Below, one piece after another: positions 8,921 through 16,963 of a DNA stretch of 64,000 nucleotides. This DNA comes from DASYXT01 sp035934555. GTDB taxonomy: Bacteria; Verrucomicrobiota; Verrucomicrobiia; Limisphaerales; UBA8199. The notes under the pieces are model-generated. The model saw only the letters and a list, made by a program, of their open reading frames with translations, did no database searches and was not told the origin of the DNA. Position numbers and translations under genes: made by a program. Every line of letters starts with the position of its first letter. Within the stretch, counting starts at the first letter, position 1. The DNA lies in NCBI GenBank assembly GCA_035934555.1, contig DASYXT010000121.1, positions 19,545 to 83,544 on the forward strand, given 5' to 3'.

Positions 8921-9173
8921 CCAGCGTCTCTATAAGGCGATTGGCCATCGCCAGGGTCATGGATGCCCAGACGGCCGCGAATCGCTTGGTGGTTCGGTCA
9001 CGACTGCCAGAGAACCGTTGGGGATGCTTCGGCAAAAGCGTTGAGTGAACGACTTCCTCATCAGCCGCTGAGTTGAGTGATTGGCGCAGTTCAGCCCGAT
9101 CGGCATCGCTCACGAATCGGATGCATTCACGCAGCTTTGGCAGATTGGGGTAATCGTTCTCGAACGGTATCAT
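8907..9173 (-). CDS. Small hypothetical protein, possibly a remnant
   Basis: An 88-residue frame beginning MIPFENDYPNLPKLRECIRF and ending MANRLIETLAKVG. Amino-acid use looks protein-like (mixed charged residues, no low complexity). The same frame stays open about 110 bases further upstream (to a stop near 9285) without an ATG, and that part also reads plausibly (RSKWAKRRGYPGKDAGLGF). This may be the 3' end of a gene that lost its start. The 3' end overlaps the putative lipoprotein gene by 14 bp, so at least one of the two may be false. No family recognised. Confidence 0.3.
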   Translation of the reverse strand: MIPFENDYPNLPKLRECIRFVSDADRAELRQSLNSAADEEVVHSTLLPKHPQRFSGSRDRTTKRFAAVWASMTLAMANRLIETLAKVG

Positions 9174-9350
9174 CCTGAACCCGAGCCCGGCGTCCTTGCC
9201 GGGATAACCGCGCCTCTTGGCCCACTTGGAGCGCAGTGAACAGGCTTGGTCAACCTTGGTTTTTCTTGCGCTTATGGCCGCACGTTATGCGCCAGAGGCC
9301 TTTGATTCCGAGAGGTGAAGGAAACCCCTGTTTCTACAGGCTGAAGAGAA

Positions 9351-9388
9351 GGTGGTGGTAGGTGATGGATTCGAACCATCGAAGGCGT
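9351..9388 (-). repeat. Duplicate of the tRNA-Tyr 3' end (att-like direct repeat, left copy)
   Basis: 38 bp identical to 11667-11704, which is the 3' third of tRNA-Tyr (T arm, acceptor strand and CCA). Here only the tRNA tail is present; the sequence past it has no D arm or anticodon arm. This is the footprint left by integrases that target tRNA 3' ends. Confidence 0.85.
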
Positions 9389-9451
9389 CAACACGTTTGT
9401 CGGGGTTTGCAGCCGAGCGCAAAGGCAGGGCTGACTGGCTGCGAATGGTCC

Positions 9452-10105
9452 TTAGGCGCGGCGATTGTCGGCAGGTTGAGAGTTCACCCGGCGAAAGACA
9501 AACCAAACCGCCAAAGCCGCGACCAGGATGCACAACCATTCGACCACTAGGCGAGAGGTATCAATCTGGACCGCGGCGAAGCGGCTGGCTGCTTCCGGCG
9601 GGGACAGGATTGGGTGATACCCGGCATCTAGGCGGGAGCGAAAGTTGCTGCTTGTGGTGCCAACTTGCACCCATGGAGGGCAAAGCCCCGCCAAAACAAA
9701 TAGGGCAGAAAAAAGGGCCACAATAGTCTTGGGGCCTGCTAGTCTATAGAGTTTCGTCAAGGGTGTTAGGTTTCGTTCCTTAAACCGCTTCAGCGCCTTA
9801 TCGGTCACGAAGGTTTCGCGTGAAACTGGGACAAACCGCCCCGGAGCGACCATATGATAGAGTGTTGAGCACTTCAGCAAATCAGCGGCGGTTTGCTCAG
9901 CCTTTGTTTCTTCCTCTATCACTCTCCACGCATTCTCAAGATACGGGGTCACGTCGTCCCCATATTTTTGCGTCATTATCAGGCTCCACCGCTCGAAAGA
10001 CCTATGCTCTGAGAACAGCCTGCGGCCCTTCACAACAACGTCCTCCAAAGGGGAAGCCGCTCTCGCAGTTTCAAAGCCAGATTTTATAAAATCAAGAATC
10101 CTCAT
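9452..10105 (-). CDS. Hypothetical membrane protein inside the tRNA-Tyr island
   Basis: A 217-residue protein. The N-terminal 120 residues are soluble and charged (RSFERWSLIMTQKYGDDVTP, then KALKRFKERNLTPLTKLYRL). Two hydrophobic segments follow at about residues 124-143 (KTIVALFSALFVLAGLCPPW) and 185-206 (RLVVEWLCILVAALAVWFVF), separated by a loop with AGYHPILSPP. This predicts a cytoplasmic N-terminal domain and a two-helix anchor. No family recognised. It shares its strand with the zinc-ribbon protein gene 274 bp upstream. Confidence 0.6.
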   Translation of the reverse strand: MRILDFIKSGFETARAASPLEDVVVKGRRLFSEHRSFERWSLIMTQKYGDDVTPYLENAWRVIEEETKAEQTAADLLKCSTLYHMVAPGRFVPVSRETFVTDKALKRFKERNLTPLTKLYRLAGPKTIVALFSALFVLAGLCPPWVQVGTTSSNFRSRLDAGYHPILSPPEAASRFAAVQIDTSRLVVEWLCILVAALAVWFVFRRVNSQPADNRRA

Positions 10106-10220
10106 CGGTGGCGCGTCTTGATCGACTCCGTCCAGATCGATAATGGTCTTTGTTCAAGTAGGCGAGTTTGCTTTCACAGCGGACTAAGCGTCAAGGGGGT
10201 TTTACTAACTGTTTAGCACC

Positions 10221-10275
10221 TCAAAGGAGGTGCCACCTCGCTCGCGTGGCCGGGCAAAAAGGAACTCCATTGGGA
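10221..10275. repeat. Direct repeat, family C (copy 1)
   Basis: Shares TCAAAGGAGGTGCC and, after a variable stretch, GGCCGGGCAAAAAGGAACTC with 11265-11324 in the same orientation. This copy starts with a small hairpin (GCACCTC-AAAG-GAGGTGC). Confidence 0.65.
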
Positions 10276-10379
10276 GCCCCTTGCGTCCCTTCCGAGCGAC
10301 TCCGCCGGCCAACCAAGCGACGGTCCCCCACCACGAGGCTTGAGCCTCGCCTTGAGAATCTAGGGAAGGCCCGGCGCCC

Positions 10380-11138
10380 TCAGGGAGCGGTGTGAGGTGC
10401 AACGGGATACGGTGGGCGAATCTCGAACCTGAGATAGCCGCTGCCACCGAAGTGGCTGGCGGGAAGCTGCAGGTGGAGCCACTGGGCATTGGCGACGGGA
10501 CGTTCAAAGACCACAGAGTCAAAGAAAGTTTTGCCCGGATAGATCGCCGTGAGGTCGGGTGCCGGTTCGAGGAGCGCCGGGTTTCGCATCGGCGTCACTC
10601 CGATATGGGAGTAGGTGTTGCCGAAGTTGTCTTCCAGCACGGCTGAGGAGCGCCAGGTCTCGAAGTCTATCTTTCGAGTGGTGCTTAAATTCTTGATTTG
10701 TGGGTTTATTACGAAATAGGGACTCGTGAACTGAACACGGCCAAGCACATCTAAAAAGGGGACGTTCGCCATTCCACCCCCCGTGACCTTTACCTGAATA
10801 TCGCCCTGGATTACGGTGGGCGACTTGGACCAGACCTGTTGTCGTGAGGAGGCAACTGTGAGCAACGCCGCCCCCCCCACGAAAAGCACGGCGAGGCACA
10901 CGGTGACCATGACGAACACGGCTAAGTTATTTCTCGGTCTTGGGGTGGTGTGGTGGGCGTCGTGGACCAGGGGAGCCATCGGCATCGAGATCGACGGTGG
11001 GACATATAAGCTCGTCTCCATGCCGCAGTGCGGGCACACGACGGTCTCGCCCGCGTTGTCCGGGTGGAACTCCAAATGGCCTGAACACGTGTTGCAACCG
11101 CAAACCGCCCACTTTCGACCAGGGCCAGCCTCGTTCAC
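10380..11138 (-). CDS. Zinc-ribbon membrane-anchored protein with extracytoplasmic beta domain
   Basis: A 252-residue protein. The N-terminus has cysteine pairs (CGCNTCSGHLEF, then VCPHCGMETSLYVPP) that form a zinc ribbon at about residues 13-45. One transmembrane helix follows at about 72-95 (AVFVMVTVCLAVLFVGGAAL). The C-terminal 150 residues look like an all-beta domain (YFVINPQIKNLSTTRKIDFE, then DLTAIYPGKTFFDSVVFERP), similar in outline to DUF4352-type domains, which carry a 'PG' turn followed by a phenylalanine-rich strand. This zinc-ribbon, helix, beta-domain layout occurs in proteins of unknown function in Verrucomicrobiota and Planctomycetota. It lies within the tRNA-bounded island. 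Confidence 0.65.
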   Translation of the reverse strand: MNEAGPGRKWAVCGCNTCSGHLEFHPDNAGETVVCPHCGMETSLYVPPSISMPMAPLVHDAHHTTPRPRNNLAVFVMVTVCLAVLFVGGAALLTVASSRQQVWSKSPTVIQGDIQVKVTGGGMANVPFLDVLGRVQFTSPYFVINPQIKNLSTTRKIDFETWRSSAVLEDNFGNTYSHIGVTPMRNPALLEPAPDLTAIYPGKTFFDSVVFERPVANAQWLHLQLPASHFGGSGYLRFEIRPPYPVAPHTAP

Positions 11139-11264
11139 GGCGGAACCGTGTCACCGCTGCGGCGCTGTGTCGAGCGCTAAGTCGGCCCCGAAAGGTCAAC
11201 TTGGTCAACTGTACCCAAGATCCCAAGGTGGTTTGCTGCCTTCCGGTGAATCGGCCCCCAGAAC

Positions 11265-11324
11265 ATCAAAGGAGGTGCCCCCCAGAGCCCGCTCGCGCGG
11301 CCGGGCGAAAAGGAACTCCATTGC
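11265..11324. repeat. Direct repeat, family C (copy 2)
   Basis: Second copy of the 10221-10275 repeat, in the same orientation. It keeps TCAAAGGAGGTGCC and GGCCGGGCGAAAAGGAACTC but has lost the left arm of the hairpin. The two copies bracket the zinc-ribbon gene. Confidence 0.65.
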
Positions 11325-11666
11325 ACCCCCCCCACCCTTAGACCATCGGAGAACGGGCGTAGCGGTCCCCTCGATTGACTCCTGTGGAGCGGTTTCGAAA
11401 GGGCGCCCTGTTTTGGTCCTGAGGCGCGGCAATAGCCTCGGGCCGTGCGCTGGAGGGGCCTACGGCAAGCTTTGGCGGGGGCTGCGGTGTTATGGTGGTC
11501 CGGGGCAAAAACGCTTTGATAGGTTTCTGATTGCATTTCGAGCATCGATAGGCAACGGCACGGTCAGGCACACAACGGCACGGAATGAGGCATGGCCCGG
11601 GAGAGCCGAGGCGCAGATCGCATCGGCAGGACAGTGATAAATGCGCTATTTCCTTGGGAGAAAGGG

Positions 11667-11704
11667 GGTGGTGGTAGGTGATGGATTCGAACCATCGAAG
11701 GCGT
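11667..11704 (-). repeat. tRNA-Tyr 3' end direct repeat (right copy)
   Basis: The 38 bp within the intact tRNA-Tyr gene that recur at 9351-9388 in the same orientation. Confidence 0.85.
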
Positions 11705-11754
11705 AAGCCAGCAGATTTACAGTCTGCCCCCGTTGGCCACTTGGGTAACCTACC
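11669..11754 (-). tRNA. tRNA-Tyr (GUA anticodon)
   Basis: An 86-nt tRNA including an encoded CCA. The acceptor stem pairs GGTAGGT at the 5' end with ACCTACC at the 3' end, with discriminator A before CCA. The anticodon loop reads CTGTAAA, giving anticodon GTA. The long variable arm is expected of bacterial tyrosine tRNA. The T arm carries GGTTCGAATCC. The 3' end is duplicated 2.3 kb away. Confidence 0.97.
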
Positions 11755-11968
11755 ACTGATTGTTGTGAGCCCGAGATGGCCGGGTTGAGCGACGCGACCC
11801 GCCCGCACACCGTGTCGTCTCAAGCCCAACCGGGCCGACGTGAAGGGAAAATCTAGCTGGACGAGGCGGCGGTTGTCAACTTTGGCGAAAAGCAAGAAAA
11901 GCAGGTGTAAGCCAGGGGGCAGAGTTTCTTCGTGCATCCGTAAGCATTCGGTCAACGGTAGGGGAAGG

Positions 11969-12070
11969 GCGGAAATTCCTGTCCGCAGCAATGTGTTCGC
12001 CCGAGAGTTCTCCGTAACTCCGAGCCCTGTGGTGTGCGGAAGTTGCTGCGGACTAAAGTCCCGCGCTCCG
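11969..12070. repeat. Dispersed palindromic repeat, family A (copy 3)
   Basis: Degenerate copy: GGCGGAAATTCCTGTCCGCA on the left and GTTGCTGCGGACTAAAGTCC then CGCGCTCCG on the right. It ends just before the stop of the convergent secreted-protein gene. Confidence 0.65.
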
Positions 12071-12073
12071 ATG

Positions 12074-15000
12074 CTAGGGCACACTGACGCGGTAAAACTT
12101 CCTGGGCGTGCCCGCGGCGGGGAAAACGGTGACCGAACCCGAAATGGGACCCTCATTCTGCCAGACGGGATTGACGAGGTTGGTGGTTGACCAGAGCGTT
12201 CCCGCAGTCGTGGAGGTTATGGTAAGGGAGCCATCGGGGTTGGCGGTGATGGCAAGCGTGATGGCGGTGGTGCCGAGGAGTTCGAGTTCGCCGAACTGCA
12301 TGCTGGTCGCGGTGGTGTTATCCTTCACATTTTGCACGGTCAACCGATAGGTGGTGAAGGCGTGGGTGTTGGGGAACCGGACTTCCTGGTTGGGCTGGCT
12401 GACCGGATCGGTGGGCAGGGCCAGGGCGTTGCGGTCGTTGGGCAAAGTTAGCGTACCGGTGGCGATAAGGGTGTACTTTGCGCCGCCATTGGTTGAGCCT
12501 TCGAGTTTATAGTCGGCGGGGTCGCGCACCGGGAAGTCGTTGGCGGTGTAAATCCTCAGGCCGGTGACGACGGTGCTGCCGGCTGAGGGCGTGACCACCA
12601 GGCCGAGAGGCCCGGCAAACGGCGCCGGGCCCGTCGCGCCGTTGGGATAGCTCAGGAACTTGTCGGAGGTATTGTCAATGGCATTGGTGACGCCTTCACC
12701 CGTGGGTGAAGGGCCAGCGGGACCAAAGTTGGAGATGGCATCCCCGGGAGCGGTGACGTCCGCCAATTGGGAAAGGACGTTGAGCAGGACCGGCTGGCTG
12801 GCGAGAGCGCTCGTAGAATTTGAGACCACAAGGATATAGTTGGCCGAGTCGCTGAAGGTAACATTGTTGACGGTGAGCAGAGGCGTGGTCGAGCCGCTGA
12901 TCCGTGCGTTATCGACAAGTGGGACGTAAGCCCCGTTGCTGAATTTCTCCCATTGGTAGGTGGTGGAAGGGTCAACGGGTGAAACACTGGCGCTGAACTG
13001 CGCACTGGCCCCGGTATCGCCATAAACATTCAGGAAGGTTGGGCTGATGCTAATGCTCAAAGTCGTATTGACGCCGAGCAGCTCCACCTCGCCAATTTGG
13101 CAACTGTTCGCCAGCGAGGCGTTCTTAACATGGGGGAATGTGAGCTTATAACTGGTATAGGCGAAGGGATTGGAGAAGCTGACCTGCTGAACAGCCTGTG
13201 AGAGGGGATCAGTCGGGTTGCCCGGGGCATTACGAGTGTCGGGCAATTGAAGTGCGCCGGAGGCGATGGTCGAATAGGTGGCGCCCCCGTCATTGGAGCC
13301 TTCCAGAATGAAGTCTGCCGGATCGCGCTCAGGAGAATCATTGGCGGTATAGAGGCGCAGAACGCTGACAACAGAAGCGCCGGAGGCGGGAGTGACGATA
13401 AGCCCCGCGGTGCCCGAGTAGGGGGTGGTGCCGGCGCCGAACGTCAGGAACTTCGAGCTGTTATCATCGATGGCATGGACGACTTCCTCCCCGACAGGTG
13501 AGGCCAGGGGGCTGCCGAAGCTGGAGATGGGATCGCCGGGGGCGGTGACATCGGGCAATACCGACATGACGGTCAGACTTGCGATGGCGCTGCTGACGGT
13601 GTCAACGGCGTTGCTGACGACAAGGCGGTAATCGCCGCTGTCGGGCACGCCCAGAGCCGCGAGGGTCAGCGTGGTGGTTTGGGAGCCGGAAATGTTAGCA
13701 TTATCGGCCAGGTTTACAAAAACGCCGTTGGTGCCCTTTTGCCATTGGTATGTGAAAGGAGGGGTGCCGCCGGAAATAGTGGCGGAAAAGGTCTGACCCG
13801 GGCCTTCGTAAGTGACGATGGTTTGCGAGGGAAAATCTATGATGGGCGGAACAGAGCCGGCGGTGCCGCTGAGGGCAAAAACAGCCGCGCGCGAATTCCC
13901 TGCGCCTCCGGCCCAGCTCAAGTCAATACTGGTAACGGGGCTGATAGTATTGGCGAGAGCGATTTGGGGCTCATACAGCCGCACCTGCTGCGGGCTGATG
14001 TTTTCATTGGTAATGGCTCTGGTATCCAAGGAAAGCCGGCCGTTGACATACCACGCCACGGGCGAGCTGCTAATCCAATCGGGCATCGAGAAGGAAAAGG
14101 TCTCCGTCGAGAGGTCCTGGTGCTGGACATTACACGTGAGGGTGACGGGGCCGTAGGCGGCGGCACCAAGAAACGCCAAAGCGGAGAACCGGGTTGGCGT
14201 GGCGGGCGTCAGCGTGATGGTGCCCATGGAACTGTCGATAACGGCGGCGTCGTTGCCCGTGTAGCTGGCGGGCAAAGTGTAGTGATGATCGGATTGATTG
14301 AAGCTGGTGATGGTGGAGCCCGGAGCAGGCAGGCCCGCAGTGGGATTGAAAGGATCATACCCGGCTTCGAACCAGGTCGTGCCGGTATTGGCGGTGCCAT
14401 TGTCCATCGACGCGGTAGTGACGGTCGTTAAGGGAACCGGCTGGGGCGCGCCGGCCTCGACGATCATATCGGCGTCATAACCGGTGACGGCAATGGGCGT
14501 CCAAGTGCTGGCCGACGGGGCGGCGCCACTGACGGCGAACACGCCCACGTCACCGCCGCTGGTGCTTTGGTTGGTGAGCTCGATGCTCACGACCGGGCTG
14601 GCGGTGTTGGCCAGCGTCATGTCGCGCGAGTAAAGACGCGGATTGCCGCTGTTCACACTGTCGCAGATGAAGGTTTGGACATTGACCCGGCCGTTGGCGG
14701 TCCAGGCAGGGCTGGCGCCGTTGAACCAATCCGGTGAACCAAAGCTGCCTTGTTCGGCCGTGCCGTCCAGGTGATGGACCACCACGCCAATAGCGGGCAG
14801 CCCGTTGTGCCCGCCACTGGTCAGGAAGGAAAGGCTGGAGTAAAGCGCGGGCGTGCTCAGAGTCCAGGTGCCATGCGTGATGGCGGCATCCAGCAGCAGG
14901 GCGTTATTGGTGGTATAGCTGGGCGCCATTTGGTACTGATGCGAGGCTAAAGAGGCGCTGGTGAAGGTCGAGCCGGCGGCCGGCACACCGGTGGTCGGCG

Positions 15001-15265
15001 CAGCGAGGTTGAATCCGACTTCATACCAGGAATCCTGGTTGTTGTTGGTGCCGGAGTCCATCGACACGGTGGTAGCGCGGCCAATGGGCGGCGGCGCCGA
15101 GCGCTCGGCGACCACGTCCAGATTGTAGCTGGCGCTGGTCAGCGGCACGGGATTGAAGTCGGCCCGGGCGCTGAACCCGGTGCCGGCCAGCAGAGCCGCT
15201 GCGCAGAGGCGGAGAGAGGAGGAACGGGCAAAGTTTCGCTGATGCGCGAGGAGGCAGTGAGGCAT
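12074..15265 (-). CDS. Large secreted multi-domain protein with Ig-like and discoidin-like modules
   Basis: A 1063-residue protein with a signal peptide (RLCAAALLAGTGFSARA, cleavage near residue 35). Two copies of a beta module occupy about residues 37-255 and 260-470, each ending in a motif like LANTASPVVSIELTN then VFAVSG. An Ig-like domain follows (PFTYQWQKGTNGVFVNLADN, DSGDYRLVVSN), then an F5/8 type C (discoidin)-like module (DVTAPGDPISSFG to IGEVELLG), a second Ig-like domain (TYQWEKFSNG) and a second discoidin-like module. The C-terminus has the FYRVSVP ending common in Verrucomicrobiota secreted proteins. A surface or carbohydrate-binding role is likely but unproven. The internal duplications suggest growth by module repetition. 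Confidence 0.85.
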   Translation of the reverse strand: MPHCLLAHQRNFARSSSLRLCAAALLAGTGFSARADFNPVPLTSASYNLDVVAERSAPPPIGRATTVSMDSGTNNNQDSWYEVGFNLAAPTTGVPAAGSTFTSASLASHQYQMAPSYTTNNALLLDAAITHGTWTLSTPALYSSLSFLTSGGHNGLPAIGVVVHHLDGTAEQGSFGSPDWFNGASPAWTANGRVNVQTFICDSVNSGNPRLYSRDMTLANTASPVVSIELTNQSTSGGDVGVFAVSGAAPSASTWTPIAVTGYDADMIVEAGAPQPVPLTTVTTASMDNGTANTGTTWFEAGYDPFNPTAGLPAPGSTITSFNQSDHHYTLPASYTGNDAAVIDSSMGTITLTPATPTRFSALAFLGAAAYGPVTLTCNVQHQDLSTETFSFSMPDWISSSPVAWYVNGRLSLDTRAITNENISPQQVRLYEPQIALANTISPVTSIDLSWAGGAGNSRAAVFALSGTAGSVPPIIDFPSQTIVTYEGPGQTFSATISGGTPPFTYQWQKGTNGVFVNLADNANISGSQTTTLTLAALGVPDSGDYRLVVSNAVDTVSSAIASLTVMSVLPDVTAPGDPISSFGSPLASPVGEEVVHAIDDNSSKFLTFGAGTTPYSGTAGLIVTPASGASVVSVLRLYTANDSPERDPADFILEGSNDGGATYSTIASGALQLPDTRNAPGNPTDPLSQAVQQVSFSNPFAYTSYKLTFPHVKNASLANSCQIGEVELLGVNTTLSISISPTFLNVYGDTGASAQFSASVSPVDPSTTYQWEKFSNGAYVPLVDNARISGSTTPLLTVNNVTFSDSANYILVVSNSTSALASQPVLLNVLSQLADVTAPGDAISNFGPAGPSPTGEGVTNAIDNTSDKFLSYPNGATGPAPFAGPLGLVVTPSAGSTVVTGLRIYTANDFPVRDPADYKLEGSTNGGAKYTLIATGTLTLPNDRNALALPTDPVSQPNQEVRFPNTHAFTTYRLTVQNVKDNTTATSMQFGELELLGTTAITLAITANPDGSLTITSTTAGTLWSTTNLVNPVWQNEGPISGSVTVFPAAGTPRKFYRVSVP

Positions 15266-15362
15266 GGTTTAGAGATAATAATTACTGAAATCAGAACAAG
15301 GAATCAAGCAAAAAGAGGGGGCAAAGAGGGGGCAAACGCGATAAACAGGGTTCCCGGAAATT

Positions 15363-15423
15363 AACAGGAGCAAACAGAGCAAACAGAGATTCTGCTTCTC
15401 CGTTTTCTCTGTTTGCTCCTGTT
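15363..15423. repeat. Palindrome with perfect 17-bp arms
   Basis: AACAGGAGCAAACAGAG at 15363-15379 is the exact reverse complement of 15407-15423, around a 27-nt loop. It lies between the divergent secreted-protein gene and ffh. The wording (AACAGAGnAACAGAG) resembles the dispersed repeat at 29730. Confidence 0.8.
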
Positions 15424-15552
15424 GAATCTTAAGAATCTGCGCTACGAAACGCCGCGCCTTGCCAGAGATCGACCGGTGCCCTAGAGTATGCCGGACTCGA
15501 GGCCTGGATTCGCAGTGGCCGGGAGATGATAAAAAGCCGTCCCGTTGCATTT

Positions 15553-16893
15553 ATGTTTGATTCGTTAAGCAGCAAACTACAGAACGCGTTCAAGAACCTG
15601 CGCGGGCTGGGGAAGATTTCGGAAGCCAACGTGGGCGACTCATTGCGCGAGGTGCGCCAGGCGCTGCTCGAAGCGGACGTGAATTTCAAGGTGGCGCGCG
15701 ACTTCATCGAGCGGGTGAAGGCGAAGTCGCTCGGCCAGGAGGTGCTGCAGAGCATTCAACCCGGCCAGCAGATCGTCAAAATCATCAATGACGAGCTGGT
15801 CGAGTTGCTGGGCTCGAGCAACGGCGGGCTGCAATTGAGCGGCAACCCGAGTTGCGTGCTGATGGTGGGGTTGCATGGGTCGGGCAAGACGACTTCGAGC
15901 GCCAAGTTAGGGCGGCTGCTGCTCAAGCAGGGCCGCACGCCGCTGCTGGTCGCGGCCGACGTGTACCGCCCGGCGGCGATGGACCAACTCGAAAAGCTCG
16001 GCCAGCAGGCCGGCTTGCCGGTGTATCTGCACCGCGGCGCGACCGACGTGCTGAAGATTGCGCGGGAGGCGTTCGATTTTGCCAAAGCGAACAACCGCAA
16101 CACACTCATTTTTGACACGGCGGGCCGGTTGCAGATTGACGAGCCGCTCGTGCAAGAGCTGGTGCGGCTGCGTGACCTGACCAAGCCGCAGGAAATCCTG
16201 CTGGTGCTGGACGCCGCGACCGGCCAGGAGGCGGTGAACGTCGCAACGCATTTTGACCAGGCACTCCACATCACCGGTTCAATTCTGACGAAGCTCGACG
16301 GCGACGCGCGGGGAGGCGCGGCGTTGAGCATGAAAGCGGTCACCGGCAAGCCGATCAAGTTCGCCGGTGTGGGGGAAAAGCTCGAGGACTTCGAACCGTT
16401 TCACCCGGAGCGCATGGCGTCGCGGATTCTGGGCATGGGCGACGTGGTGAGCCTGGTGGAGAAGGCGGCCGAGGCGGTGGATGTCGATGAGGCGATGCGC
16501 CTCGAGGAAAAGATGCGCAAGGGGCAGTTCACGCTCGAAGATTTTCTCGACCAATTGCGGCAGATGAAAAAGCTGGGACCGCTGGAGTCTCTTATCAAGA
16601 TGTTGCCCGGGGGAGCGGAAGCCGCCAAGCAACAGGACCTGAGCAAGTCCGAGAAAGAGATGCGGCATATGGAAGCGATGATCTGCGGGATGACGCCGCA
16701 GGAACGGCACAACCCGCACATCCTGAATGCGAAACGGCGTCAGCGCATCGCCAAAGGCAGTGGGGTCTCAGTGACCGAGCTCAACACAATGCTCAACAAG
16801 TTCGCCCAGATGCAGCAAATGATGAAGAAGATGGGCAAGTTCCAGAAGATGATGGCGCGCATGGGCGGCGCGGGGTTGATGAGGGGAGTGTGA
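15553..16893 (+). CDS. ffh: Signal recognition particle protein Ffh
   Basis: GTPase subunit of the signal recognition particle, which binds signal sequences and 4.5S RNA and delivers ribosomes to FtsY. At 446 residues it has normal length. The N domain begins MFDSLSSKLQNAFKNLRG and contains EADVNFKV. The G domain has the P-loop GLHGSGKTTSSAKLG, then DVYRPAAMDQL, DTAGR (G3) and TKLDGDARGGAAL (G4/closing loop). The M domain has the RNA-binding SGVSVTELNTMLNKF and a Met-rich tail. The ATG at 15553 gives the standard N-terminus; the upstream in-frame start at 15526 would add nine atypical residues. Confidence 0.98.
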   Translation: MFDSLSSKLQNAFKNLRGLGKISEANVGDSLREVRQALLEADVNFKVARDFIERVKAKSLGQEVLQSIQPGQQIVKIINDELVELLGSSNGGLQLSGNPSCVLMVGLHGSGKTTSSAKLGRLLLKQGRTPLLVAADVYRPAAMDQLEKLGQQAGLPVYLHRGATDVLKIAREAFDFAKANNRNTLIFDTAGRLQIDEPLVQELVRLRDLTKPQEILLVLDAATGQEAVNVATHFDQALHITGSILTKLDGDARGGAALSMKAVTGKPIKFAGVGEKLEDFEPFHPERMASRILGMGDVVSLVEKAAEAVDVDEAMRLEEKMRKGQFTLEDFLDQLRQMKKLGPLESLIKMLPGGAEAAKQQDLSKSEKEMRHMEAMICGMTPQERHNPHILNAKRRQRIAKGSGVSVTELNTMLNKFAQMQQMMKKMGKFQKMMARMGGAGLMRGV

Positions 16894-16963
16894 AGAACGT
16901 TGAGCGTAGAGCGGGGCAGCGCGGAGCGCACCCTTTACGCTCCACGACTCTACCGTTCACGAT

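Larger units (their letters stand above)
9389..11666. mobile_element. Probable small integrated island bounded by tRNA-Tyr 3' direct repeats
   Basis: A 2.28 kb segment lying between the 38-bp duplicate at 9351-9388 and the intact tRNA-Tyr gene, whose 3' end is the other copy (11667-11704). It contains two minus-strand genes (9452-10105 and 10380-11138) and a pair of direct repeats (10221 and 11265). No integrase, recombinase or excisionase is visible inside or beside it, so it is a remnant or is mobilised in trans. The integration reading is inferred from the repeat geometry; a simple local tRNA duplication is the alternative. Confidence 0.55.
11139..12073. other. Gene-poor region around tRNA-Tyr
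   Basis: About 930 bases holding repeat C2 (11265), tRNA-Tyr (11669-11754) and a family A palindrome (11969). The open frames crossing it have no recognisable motifs, and one of them reads straight through the tRNA. I see no protein gene here. Confidence 0.6.

Noticed and set aside
9351..9388. A second tRNA gene
   Set aside because: Only the 3' 38 bp are present; D arm and anticodon arm are missing, so it is a duplicate tail and not a tRNA.
10223..10232. AAAGGAGGTG read as a very strong ribosome binding site
   Set aside because: No start codon at suitable distance opens a plausible gene, and the same bases recur at 11267 as part of a non-coding repeat.
11338..12156. 272-codon minus-strand frame across tRNA-Tyr
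   Set aside because: It reads through the tRNA gene and a palindromic repeat and has no protein-like conservation.
13679..14431. 250-codon plus-strand frame inside the 12074-15265 secreted-protein gene
   Set aside because: Gly/Arg-rich shadow; the minus strand has a signal peptide and Ig-like motifs.
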